This document shows positions 1 through 4,719 of a stretch of 9,881 bases of DNA, one piece after another. A program made the position numbers and the translations under genes. Origin of the DNA: an uncultured Phenylobacterium sp. (GTDB lineage Bacteria; Pseudomonadota; Alphaproteobacteria; Caulobacterales; Caulobacteraceae); the NCBI GenBank assembly GCA_945952355.1, contig CAMFIW010000061.1:1-9881 (forward strand), in the 5' to 3' direction. The notes under the pieces are model-generated. The model did not search any database. It was not told the origin of the DNA and was given only the letters and a program-made list of their open reading frames with translations. The number at the start of each line of letters is the position of its first letter. Position 1 is the stretch's first letter.

Positions 1-153
1 GTGAAAGAAGACCGGGAGCTGTTCGCGGTCGGCGACCTGGAAGAACGAATCGAGATCCTGCGGGGCGAGATCGCGCGCTGCGAGGCGCAGATCGGCCGCA
101 AACGCGCCGGGCGCGCCGCCGCCGACGCCCTGTTCGCGCCCCGGCCCAGCTAG
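1..153 (+). CDS. DUF1192 family small protein (5' end probably cut by window)
   Basis: A short reading frame of 50 codons is open from base 1 (a GTG) to a TAG at 151-153. The product has the look of DUF1192: a DLEERIEILRGEIARCEAQI helix with regular Leu/Ile spacing and charged residues, suggesting a short coiled coil at about residues 12-32, then a basic KRAGRAAADALF tail ending close to the C-terminus. Family members are usually around 60 aa, so the true start may lie a few codons upstream of the window and GTG at base 1 may be internal. The function of DUF1192 is unknown. It lies 184 nt upstream of and in the same direction as rcdA. The family call is by recognition of the pattern only. Confidence 0.72.
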   Translation: MKEDRELFAVGDLEERIEILRGEIARCEAQIGRKRAGRAAADALFAPRPS

Positions 154-203
154 GTGCGCGCCCTGCCCGCGCGGCTGGCGCCCGCGCGCGTGGCGGGCGA
201 ATG

Positions 204-244
204 GACTCGCGCGTTCGCCGACCACAGGGTTAATCGTTTGTTGT
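204..244 (+). promoter_or_regulatory. Candidate cell-cycle control sites upstream of rcdA (CcrM site and degenerate CtrA box)
   Basis: The 184-nt gap between the DUF1192 gene and rcdA holds GACTC at 204-208, which fits the CcrM methylation site GANTC. It also holds TTAA (230-233), seven bases, then TTGT (241-244), a 6-of-8 match to the CtrA consensus TTAA-N7-TTAA. The box lies about 95 nt before the rcdA start. No convincing -10 hexamer is visible downstream at standard spacing. GANTC is short and occurs elsewhere in the window by chance, so this is suggestive only. Confidence 0.3.
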
Positions 245-337
245 GTGGAAATCGTCCAGGAAGGACACGCCCTTGGCATGCCCGTTGCAGCAGCCGGGCG
301 GTCCGCAAGTCGGCGGGCGATTTTCAGAGACGAGCAG

Positions 338-841
338 ATGAGCGACGCGACGACCATGACCCGCCGGTCCGATGTGATCCAGGACTTCGCCCGCTCGGAA
401 CTGTTCGACCGAACGTTCCAGGAAGGCATGGACCTGGTCGAGCAGACCGCCGGCTACCTGGATGGCTCGGGCCGCCAGGAATCCAAGCTCCTGTCCCGCA
501 ACGCCGCCCTCGCCTATGCGGCCGAGAGCATGCGTCTCACCACCCGCCTGATGCAGGTGGCCTCTTGGCTGCTGGTGCAGCGCGCCGTGCGCGAGGGCGA
601 CATGCCCGCCGAGAACGCCTGTGACGAGCGTTACCGCCTCAGCGGCGACGTGGCGGCCGAACGCCACGCGACGCCGGAAGACCTTCCGAACGGGTTGCTG
701 CAGCTTCTCGACCGCTCCGAGCGCCTGTTCGAGCGCGTGCGCCATCTCGATCGGCGCATGTATGTCGAGGACACCGAGGTGGAGGTCCCGAACCCCGTGG
801 CCTCGCAACTCGACCGGCTGCGGTCCGCTTTCGGCGGCTGA
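338..841 (+). CDS. rcdA: RcdA-like protein (DUF1465), ClpXP adaptor for CtrA degradation
   Basis: The 167-aa product matches the DUF1465 family, whose characterised member is Caulobacter RcdA. RcdA works with CpdR and PopA to deliver CtrA and other substrates to the ClpXP protease at the cell pole. Recognisable stretches are FDRTFQEGMDLVEQTAGYLDG (split here as FDRTFQEGM and DLVEQTAGYLDG, residues about 22-42), ESKLLSRNAALAYAAESMR (about 47-65) and TTRLMQVASWLLVQRAV (about 66-82), all helical. The middle is a three-helix-bundle type core, followed by a charged, probably flexible C-terminal tail, which in Caulobacter RcdA matters for function. I chose ATG 338 because homology begins just after it. 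An in-frame ATG at 245 would add 31 residues with no family character, and ATG 356 is an alternative. The Shine-Dalgarno is weak (AGAGACGAG). It ends 3 bp from the convergent small ORF. Confidence 0.85.
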   Translation: MSDATTMTRRSDVIQDFARSELFDRTFQEGMDLVEQTAGYLDGSGRQESKLLSRNAALAYAAESMRLTTRLMQVASWLLVQRAVREGDMPAENACDERYRLSGDVAAERHATPEDLPNGLLQLLDRSERLFERVRHLDRRMYVEDTEVEVPNPVASQLDRLRSAFGG

Positions 842-844
842 CAC

Positions 845-982
845 CTACAATCTTGGCAGGTTCTCCGGGTCCTTGCCCGGATCGAAATCGGGCGGCAGGT
901 CCGGCGGCGGTGGCCGGTCGACCGGTTCGGGTCGCGGCTCCGCGCCAGGCGGTGGCGTATCGGTCTGTGGAATGTCGCTCAT
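845..982 (-). CDS. Hypothetical 45-aa proline-rich acidic protein
   Basis: An intact 45-codon frame starts at ATG (982) and ends with TAG at 845-847, convergent with rcdA and only 3 bp from its stop. The product begins MSDIPQTDTPPPGAEP and ends FDPGKDPENLPRL. About one third of residues are proline, most of the others are Asp, Glu or Arg, and there is no signal peptide, membrane segment or cysteine. The composition suggests a disordered peptide. I see no clear Shine-Dalgarno and no strong promoter, and proline-rich frames arise easily in GC-rich DNA, so it may not be expressed. I do not recognise a family; conservation of a proline-rich ORF next to rcdA in relatives would be the main support. 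Confidence 0.42.
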   Translation of the reverse strand: MSDIPQTDTPPPGAEPRPEPVDRPPPPDLPPDFDPGKDPENLPRL

Positions 983-1178
983 GCGCGCCAACCCGGGCGT
1001 GAGTGCGGGTGTTCCCTAGCCTCGGCCGCGCCAAAGGGCGTCATCCACGATGGAGGCCCGCAGAGCCGGAACTCCAGGCCCCAAGGACGCCGAGCTTGCC
1101 CGATAGCCACGCGCCTATGGGTCTAGGTCTTCCGCTGCGTGAAAGCCGGGGTGACACATACGAATGGCGCAGGCGCCC

Positions 1179-1709
1179 CTAGCCGCCAGCGACGCGGGCG
1201 TAGGCGGCCAGGGCGGCGGCGATCTGCGGGTTGGCGGGGGCCTCCAGGGGCGTGACCTGCGGCGTCGCGGCGCCGGCCAGGCGGGCCTGGGCTTCGGCGG
1301 ACAGAGTGACCGTGTCGACGCGGCGCTCCGGGGGCTGGGGCGTGGCGTCCTGGAGATCGGCCTGCAGCCGGGCGCGATAGTCCTTGGGCGCAGCCTGGCC
1401 CTGCAGCGCGGCGACGATCTTCTGGTCCGCGGCCGGCATGGAGTCGAAAGCCTGGAGCATCCGCGCCTGGGGCTCGGGCGGCACGGCGTCGGGCCCCGCC
1501 CAGGCGGCGCGGGTGAAGGCGTCGAGCGTGGCCTGGGCCCGCTGCGCGAAGGGAAGGTCGTTGAGCGCCTGGGCCAGTCCGGGACGCTCCGAGGCCGTGG
1601 CGTCGCGCCAGCGCCCCATGAGGCCCTGAAAGGCCGCGAGTTGCCGGTCGAGACCGGCGGACTCGTCAGTCGCGACCGTGGCGGCCGCCGGTAGACTGGA
1701 AATCTGCAT
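1179..1709 (-). CDS. Hypothetical protein, 176 aa, mostly helical
   Basis: The frame runs from ATG (1709) to TAG (1179-1181), with GAGG a few bases before the start as a possible ribosome site. I do not recognise a family. The protein is rich in Ala, Gln and Arg and reads as amphipathic helices: QLAAFQGLMGRWRDAT (about 23-38), RAQATLDAFTRAAWAG (about 57-72), ARMLQAFDSMPAADQKIVAAL (about 82-102). Near the C-terminus it has VDTVTLSAEAQARLAG (about 131-146), a short motif style often seen in flagellar and secretion-associated alphaproteobacterial proteins. There is no signal peptide or membrane segment. I prefer this strand over the equally long plus-strand frame at 1164-1694, whose product is glycine/arginine-rich low-complexity sequence typical of antisense reading. 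It could be cytoplasmic or exported by a non-Sec route; its function is unknown. Confidence 0.62.
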   Translation of the reverse strand: MQISSLPAAATVATDESAGLDRQLAAFQGLMGRWRDATASERPGLAQALNDLPFAQRAQATLDAFTRAAWAGPDAVPPEPQARMLQAFDSMPAADQKIVAALQGQAAPKDYRARLQADLQDATPQPPERRVDTVTLSAEAQARLAGAATPQVTPLEAPANPQIAAALAAYARVAGG

Positions 1710-1754
1710 GGGGCCTCGCCGACGCCGTGATCCTGCGGCGGTGCGCTTGAATCC

Positions 1755-1799
1755 GGGGTGAAGAAACGTGGCTTAGGCCTGTTAGCCACGACGAACCCC
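1755..1799 (-). promoter_or_regulatory. Two-part stem-loop upstream of the 176-aa gene
   Basis: CGTGGCT (1767-1773) pairs perfectly with AGCCACG (1784-1790) around a 10-nt loop. Outside it GGGGT (1755-1759) pairs with ACCCC (1795-1799), leaving an asymmetric internal loop. It lies 45-90 nt before the start of the minus-strand 176-aa gene and could be an operator (the inner 7-bp arms are dyad symmetric) or a structure in that gene's leader RNA. No T-run follows on either strand, so it does not look like a terminator. The strand given assumes it serves the 176-aa gene. Confidence 0.35.
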
Positions 1800-1890
1800 C
1801 GTGGACGGCCCTGCTTCCGGCGACCCGGGAGACGGCGCGGCGGACGCCTGGACCTCGCCCCCGCTTCAGGGGTCGGACCTCGCCAGCCTA

Positions 1891-2110
1891 CGCGAAATTT
1901 TCTTGCCCTCGAATTGGGTATTCTTTGCTCATTGAACAAACACCATTGATATTCAACATTCTGTTTTTGCTCATTAATTTCTTCGACGAAAGGACTAACA
2001 GGCGATTAGGGAAAACAACATCGCAATAATAATTCAGATTTACCGACGAATTTGACCGTCGATTTACTCAAGTTCCGCAATATCGGCCCAACAACAACGC
2101 GGCCACCGCA
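1891..2110 (+). promoter_or_regulatory. AT-rich control region upstream of the pilin gene
   Basis: The gene-free stretch 1710-2128 splits into a GC-rich half (to about 1890) and this AT-rich half, which differs sharply from the rest of the window and ends at the pilin ribosome site. It contains the long direct repeat listed separately, a 7-bp repeat GATTTAC at 2037-2043 and 2061-2067, and a small dyad CGACG (2044-2048)/CGTCG (2057-2061). TTGACC (2052-2057) and CAATAT (2078-2083) resemble -35 and -10 elements, but their 20-nt spacer is too long for a standard promoter. No full CtrA box (TTAA-N7-TTAA) is present. That a promoter for the pilin lies here is inferred from position; its exact elements are not resolved. 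Confidence 0.55.
1924..1977 (+). repeat. Direct repeat TTTGCTCATTRA, 42 bp apart, upstream of pilin
   Basis: TTTGCTCATTGA (1924-1935) recurs as TTTGCTCATTAA (1966-1977), 11 of 12 bases identical, with starts exactly 42 bp apart, close to four turns of B-DNA. Between the copies lies an inverted pair TTGAA (1932-1936)/TTCAA (1952-1956). The arrangement fits two binding sites on one face of the helix for a regulator of the downstream pilin gene, about 150-200 nt before its start. No known regulator consensus is matched, and AT-rich DNA makes chance repeats likelier. Confidence 0.4.
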
Positions 2111-2128
2111 CGCAAAAAGGACCTGAGC

Positions 2129-2293
2129 ATGTCGAACTTCCTCAACCGCTTCGTCGCCGATGAGTCCGGCGCGACCGCGATCGAATATGGCCTGATCGCC
2201 GCCCTGATCGCCGTCGCCCTGATCGCGGCCATGAACACGCTGGGTGGCAAGATCGCCGGCACGTTCACCACCATCGGCAACAAGATGCCTTGA
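2129..2293 (+). CDS. Flp/Fap-type (type IVb) pilin subunit
   Basis: The 54-aa product is a type IVb Flp pilin precursor, the structural subunit of Tad/Cpa pili used for surface attachment. It has a short leader ending VADESG, then ATAIEYGLIAALIAVALIAA. The expected prepilin peptidase (CpaA/TadV) cut is after Gly14, leaving Glu19 at mature position +5 and Tyr20, both hallmarks of the family. The hydrophobic helix spans about residues 15-35, and the mature pilin would be 40 aa, ending TTIGNKMP without cysteines. The start is fixed by AAGGA (2117-2121) seven bases before ATG. It is the archetype of Caulobacter PilA in layout, but no cpa/tad assembly genes are in this window, so it may be a detached or additional pilin paralogue. 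Its own upstream region and terminator suggest a monocistronic, separately controlled transcript. Confidence 0.9.
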   Translation: MSNFLNRFVADESGATAIEYGLIAALIAVALIAAMNTLGGKIAGTFTTIGNKMP

Positions 2294-2298
2294 CCTTC

Positions 2299-2318
2299 CG
2301 GAGCCGACATCGGCTCCG
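2299..2318 (+). other. Hairpin just after the pilin stop codon
   Basis: CGGAGCCG (2299-2306) pairs with CGGCTCCG (2311-2318) around ACAT. The stem starts 6 nt after the stop and lacks a T-run. It stands before the true terminator at 2331-2361 and could protect the 3' end of a highly expressed pilin mRNA; that role is inference. Confidence 0.5.
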
Positions 2319-2330
2319 AAGACGAAACGA

Positions 2331-2361
2331 GCCCGCCGGGGGAGACCTCGGCGGGCTTTTT
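2331..2361 (+). terminator. Rho-independent terminator of the pilin gene
   Basis: GCCCGCCG (2331-2338) pairs with CGGCGGGC (2349-2356) around a 10-nt loop, directly followed by TTTTT (2357-2361). The 8-bp GC stem and five Ts on the plus strand are the classic form. It separates the pilin from the CAP-domain gene 118 nt further on. Confidence 0.88.
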
Positions 2362-2479
2362 CAGGCCTGACGGCGCGTCCCACCGGGACGCCCCCGGGCC
2401 CGCAGCAACAGGTCGCAGCGCGCGCGATAACCCTGCAGCTTAAGGAAGCCTTGGGGGGCGTCGTGCGACAGGTGAGTTC

Positions 2480-3103
2480 ATGCGCGGCTTTTCCCCCTCG
2501 GCGCTCGCAGCGGCGCTTCTGATCCTGGCTCCGCAGGCCGCGTCCGCCGCGGACCTCGAGCTCGACGTGCTGGCGGAAATGAACTGGGCCCGCGCCCATC
2601 CCGCGGAATACGCCCGCGAGCTGGCCGACCAGGCGCGCCGCTTCGACCCACGGGACGACGTGACCAGCTTCGGCAACGAAGACCCGCAGGCGGTGCAGGA
2701 GGCGGTCGCCTTCCTCGAACGCCAGGCTCCGCTGCCCCCTCTGGCCGGCGACGCCCGGCTGGCCGCCGCCGCGGCGATCCATACCCACGAGCAGGGCCCG
2801 ACCGGCCAGGTAGGCCATGGCGGGATCGGGCTGGGCCAGAGGCTGCAGCGTGAAGGCCTCTATGCGGGCATGGCGGCGGAGGACATCTCCTACGGCTATG
2901 ACAGCCCCCGCGAGGTGGTGCGCCAGTTGATCGTGGATTCCGGCGTCGCCAATCGCGGCCACCGGGCGAACATCTTCGGCCGCGCCTATTCCGCCGCCGG
3001 GGTGAGCTGCGGCGGACACAGCATCTATGGATCGATGTGCGTGATCGACTTCGCCGGCGCCATCATGGCCCGCGGCGAGACGCCCCGCGAAGGCGACCGG
3101 TAG
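2480..3103 (+). CDS. Exported CAP-domain (SCP/PR-1 type) protein
   Basis: The 207-aa product has a Sec signal peptide (hydrophobic stretch about 8-20, likely cut after ASA at residue 23) followed by a CAP domain covering most of the rest. Domain landmarks are LDVLAEMNWARAHPAEYA near the start (about 28-45), His113 in TGQVGHGG, Glu134 in AAEDISYG, GHRANIF at 160-166 and VIDFAG at 188-193. In the CAP fold two His and two Glu/Asp residues line a central cavity; His113, Glu134 and His161 fit that set. Two cysteines (177 and 187) could form a disulphide in the periplasm. The Asn usual in the GEN motif is Asp here. Bacterial CAP proteins are exported, of mostly unknown biochemical role. ATG 2480 is preceded by AGGTGA. 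The upstream terminator implies its own promoter, which I could not identify. Confidence 0.85.
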   Translation: MRGFSPSALAAALLILAPQAASAADLELDVLAEMNWARAHPAEYARELADQARRFDPRDDVTSFGNEDPQAVQEAVAFLERQAPLPPLAGDARLAAAAAIHTHEQGPTGQVGHGGIGLGQRLQREGLYAGMAAEDISYGYDSPREVVRQLIVDSGVANRGHRANIFGRAYSAAGVSCGGHSIYGSMCVIDFAGAIMARGETPREGDR

Positions 3104-3228
3104 CGGTCGGCAGGACCACCACGGAAAGCACGGGCAGGCGCGCCCAGCGCTTCGACAAACGATCATGAGAGCTTCAGAGGAGCGTTCGTGCCCGAGGGAG
3201 GGCGCGCTGCGCGCGGGGGTGGCGCGCC

Positions 3229-4254
3229 TCAGTTTTCGAGTAGGCGAGTTCGGGGCGTTGCCGGGAGGAGCTTTGAGAGGGCGCCGGTGACGGGCGCCAG
3301 GGCGACGCCTGCCAGGGTCTGGTCCTCGGCTGTGGCCGGGGCGACGCCGAAGACGAGCCGTTCGCGGCGCCTGGCCGGCACGTGCAGGGTGCCGAACAGC
3401 CAGTCGAAGACGGCCAGGAAAGCGCCCAGGTTCTTGCCGTGGTGGGCCGGGTCGTCGGAGTGGTGGATCTGGTGGTGGGCCGGGCTGATGACCACGCGGC
3501 CCAACAGGCCGGTGAAGGGGATCCAGAACCGCGTGTGCTGCAGGTGCATCAGGATCAGGGTGAGCGCCAGCAGAAGGACGTTGTGATCCGCGACCTCGAA
3601 GGGGGCGACGGGGCGGCCGAGCGCCCAACCGACGAGGCCGTAGGTCCCGCCCATCGCCATGGCCAGGATGTTGTCGAGCTTGACCACCTCCAGCGGATGA
3701 ACCCGGAACTGGGTCATCGGCGTGAGATGGGTGGCGGTGTGGTGGACGCGGTGGATCTCCCAGAACATCGGAATGTTGTGGCTGGTGAAATGGTCGATCC
3801 AGAAGCCCAGCTCGTAGGCCAGGAACAGGGCCAGCGTCATCAGAGCCATGCCTGCGCCTTCGCCGAGCGAACTGGGCGCGGGCGTTCCGAAACCGCGCAC
3901 GAGCAGGTCGTGCGTCGCCGTCCCAACCCAGTGGTAGGATAGCAAGGCGCCGCCGAAAATCGTGCCCGCCACGAAGAGGTTGAAGGCCATGAACCCGAGG
4001 TCGACCCGGGTCGACGGGGCGCGGATCATGTCGCGGGGGAAGAGCGCGCGGGCCAGGACCTTCAGACGGACCCGCCGGCGGCCAGCGGGGCGGCGCAGCA
4101 TCAGAGCCGCGAGCGCCAGGGCGAGCGCGACGCCGAGCGACAGCAGGGAGACTGATGAGGTCGGCGCCAGGAAGAGATCGGAGAGACCCGCCGCGGTATG
4201 GCGCAGGGCGAGGCCTAGCGCGCCCAACGGGTCGGTCGTGAAGGCAGACGGCAT
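3229..4254 (-). CDS. Fatty acid hydroxylase/sterol desaturase superfamily membrane protein
   Basis: The 341-aa product is an integral membrane di-iron enzyme of the fatty acid hydroxylase superfamily (PF04116 type). The histidine clusters that hold the metal are HFTSH (155-159), HRVHH (168-172) and HHQIHH (260-265), with extra His at 186 and 271-272. Hydrophobic segments lie at about 35-54, 86-108, 134-152, 195-212 and 224-238. The ending GKNLGAFLAVFDWLFGTLHVP is typical of the family. Such enzymes use oxygen to hydroxylate or desaturate lipids, sterols or carotenoids at the inner membrane; the substrate cannot be read from sequence. The N-terminal 80 residues, with one membrane segment and an Arg-rich loop, are an addition before the core. 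GAGGA lies about 10 nt before ATG 4254, inside a small stem (GGTCC/GGACC, 4263-4275). It stands alone: rpmE upstream ends in its own terminator. Confidence 0.88.
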   Translation of the reverse strand: MPSAFTTDPLGALGLALRHTAAGLSDLFLAPTSSVSLLSLGVALALALAALMLRRPAGRRRVRLKVLARALFPRDMIRAPSTRVDLGFMAFNLFVAGTIFGGALLSYHWVGTATHDLLVRGFGTPAPSSLGEGAGMALMTLALFLAYELGFWIDHFTSHNIPMFWEIHRVHHTATHLTPMTQFRVHPLEVVKLDNILAMAMGGTYGLVGWALGRPVAPFEVADHNVLLLALTLILMHLQHTRFWIPFTGLLGRVVISPAHHQIHHSDDPAHHGKNLGAFLAVFDWLFGTLHVPARRRERLVFGVAPATAEDQTLAGVALAPVTGALSKLLPATPRTRLLEN

Positions 4255-4316
4255 TCGGCTCGGGTCCTCAGGACCAGGAGCCTAGGCCGAACCGGTCTAA
4301 GGCCGCGTTAAACGAT

Positions 4317-4347
4317 AAAGCGCCGCGGCCCGGGCCGCGGCGCTTTT
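4317..4347 (-). terminator. 30-bp perfect palindrome, terminator of rpmE
   Basis: AAAGCGCCGCGGCCC (4317-4331) is followed immediately by its exact reverse complement (4332-4346). As RNA it would fold into a very strong GC hairpin flanked by A and T runs, so it can terminate in both directions. On the minus strand it lies 37 nt after the rpmE stop and the stem is followed by TTTATCGTTT, giving rpmE a monocistronic end before the hydroxylase gene. Confidence 0.82.
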
Positions 4348-4383
4348 GATCGAGATCATGACGCGCCGGACGGCGCCGTGCCC

Positions 4384-4608
4384 TTACTTGCGCGTGAAGG
4401 CGCCGAACTTGGCGTTGAAGCGCGAGACGCGGCCGCCGCGATCCAGCAGTTGCTGGTTGCCGCCGGTCCAGGCCGGATGCGTCTTGGGGTCGATGTCGAG
4501 GTTGAGGGTCGCGCCTTCCTTCCCGTAGGTCGAACGGGTCTGGTAGCTCGAGCCATCCGTCATCACCACGGTGATGAAGTGATAGTCAGGATGGGTGTCT
4601 TGTTTCAT
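4384..4608 (-). CDS. rpmE: 50S ribosomal protein L31
   Basis: The 74-aa product is ribosomal protein L31 of the large subunit, which bridges 50S and 30S. Family features are [19 protein letters not shown] at the start, STYGKEG (26-32), [14 protein letters not shown] (37-50) and [14 protein letters not shown] (58-71). The two CxxC-like pairs that bind zinc in cysteine-containing L31 are absent: the first is VMTDG and the second DPKTHP. This is the usual cysteine-free form in alphaproteobacteria, so it needs no zinc. ATG 4608 is fixed by homology, although no AGGAG-type site precedes it; a hairpin and a five-codon ORF do instead (listed separately). It is transcribed divergently from the ABC exporter. 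Confidence 0.96.
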   Translation of the reverse strand: MKQDTHPDYHFITVVMTDGSSYQTRSTYGKEGATLNLDIDPKTHPAWTGGNQQLLDRGGRVSRFNAKFGAFTRK

Positions 4609-4623
4609 CTCGGAGGCATCCGA
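4605..4623 (-). promoter_or_regulatory. rpmE start-site hairpin with overlapping mini-ORF
   Basis: In the rpmE leader, TCGGA (4623-4619 read on the minus strand) pairs with TCCGA (4614-4610) around a 4-nt loop, ending one base before the rpmE start codon. The same stretch contains an out-of-frame ATG at 4619 giving M-P-P-R-stop, whose TGA overlaps the rpmE start as ATGA. No Shine-Dalgarno is visible for either start. The arrangement could couple or control L31 translation, but the stem is short and no homologous element is known to me. Confidence 0.3.
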
Positions 4624-4677
4624 CGTAAAGGAGCGGCCAGCGACCCGCCGGATGGGCCGGCCGCAAACGGAGCGCCG

Positions 4678-4706
4678 CCTATACAGAAAAGGCGGTCCGA
4701 GAGCAA
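4678..4706 (-). promoter_or_regulatory. Candidate housekeeping promoter of rpmE
   Basis: On the minus strand TTGCTC (4706-4701) and TATAGG (4683-4678) are separated by exactly 17 nt, a good fit for a sigma-70 type promoter. Transcription would start near 4671, leaving a leader of about 63 nt before rpmE. The same interval includes the inverted pair CCGCC (4675-4679)/GGCGG (4691-4695). The divergent ABC gene must start from this 111-bp gap too, but I see no clear plus-strand promoter. Confidence 0.5.
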
Positions 4707-4719
4707 GGGCGTGAGTTAG

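Noticed and set aside
245..337. Upstream in-frame ATG giving rcdA 31 extra residues
   Set aside because: The added sequence has no DUF1465 character and covers the likely promoter; family similarity begins just after ATG 338.
983..1178. Possible RNA gene or small ORF in the spacer between the two minus-strand ORFs
   Set aside because: No ORF with a ribosome site, no T-tailed hairpin and no promoter pair found; I see nothing supportable here.
1915..1930. Sigma-54-like promoter TTGGGTATTCTTTGCT
   Set aside because: GG (1916-1917) and GC (1927-1928) are 9 nt apart rather than the strict 10, and the -24 side does not read TGGC.
1115..1939. 274-codon minus-strand frame overlapping the 176-aa gene
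   Set aside because: Product is Pro/Arg/Ser repetitive with no domain; the other minus-strand frame (1179-1709) has normal protein composition.
1758..1949. 63-codon plus-strand ORF upstream of the pilin
   Set aside because: Arg/Gly-rich, no ribosome site, crosses the boundary from GC-rich to AT-rich spacer, and resembles no family I know.
2052..2083. TTGACC and CAATAT as a housekeeping promoter for the pilin
   Set aside because: The spacer is 20 nt, too long for confident use, so it is mentioned only within the control region.
3104..3228. Terminator between the convergent CAP and hydroxylase genes
   Set aside because: GC-rich repeats of GCGCGC can pair in several ways but no clear stem with a T-run is present.
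2006..3628. 540-codon open frame on the minus strand
   Set aside because: It runs antisense through the pilin and CAP genes and into the hydroxylase gene, and its product is Arg/Pro/Gly-rich, as expected from reading high-GC genes on the wrong strand.
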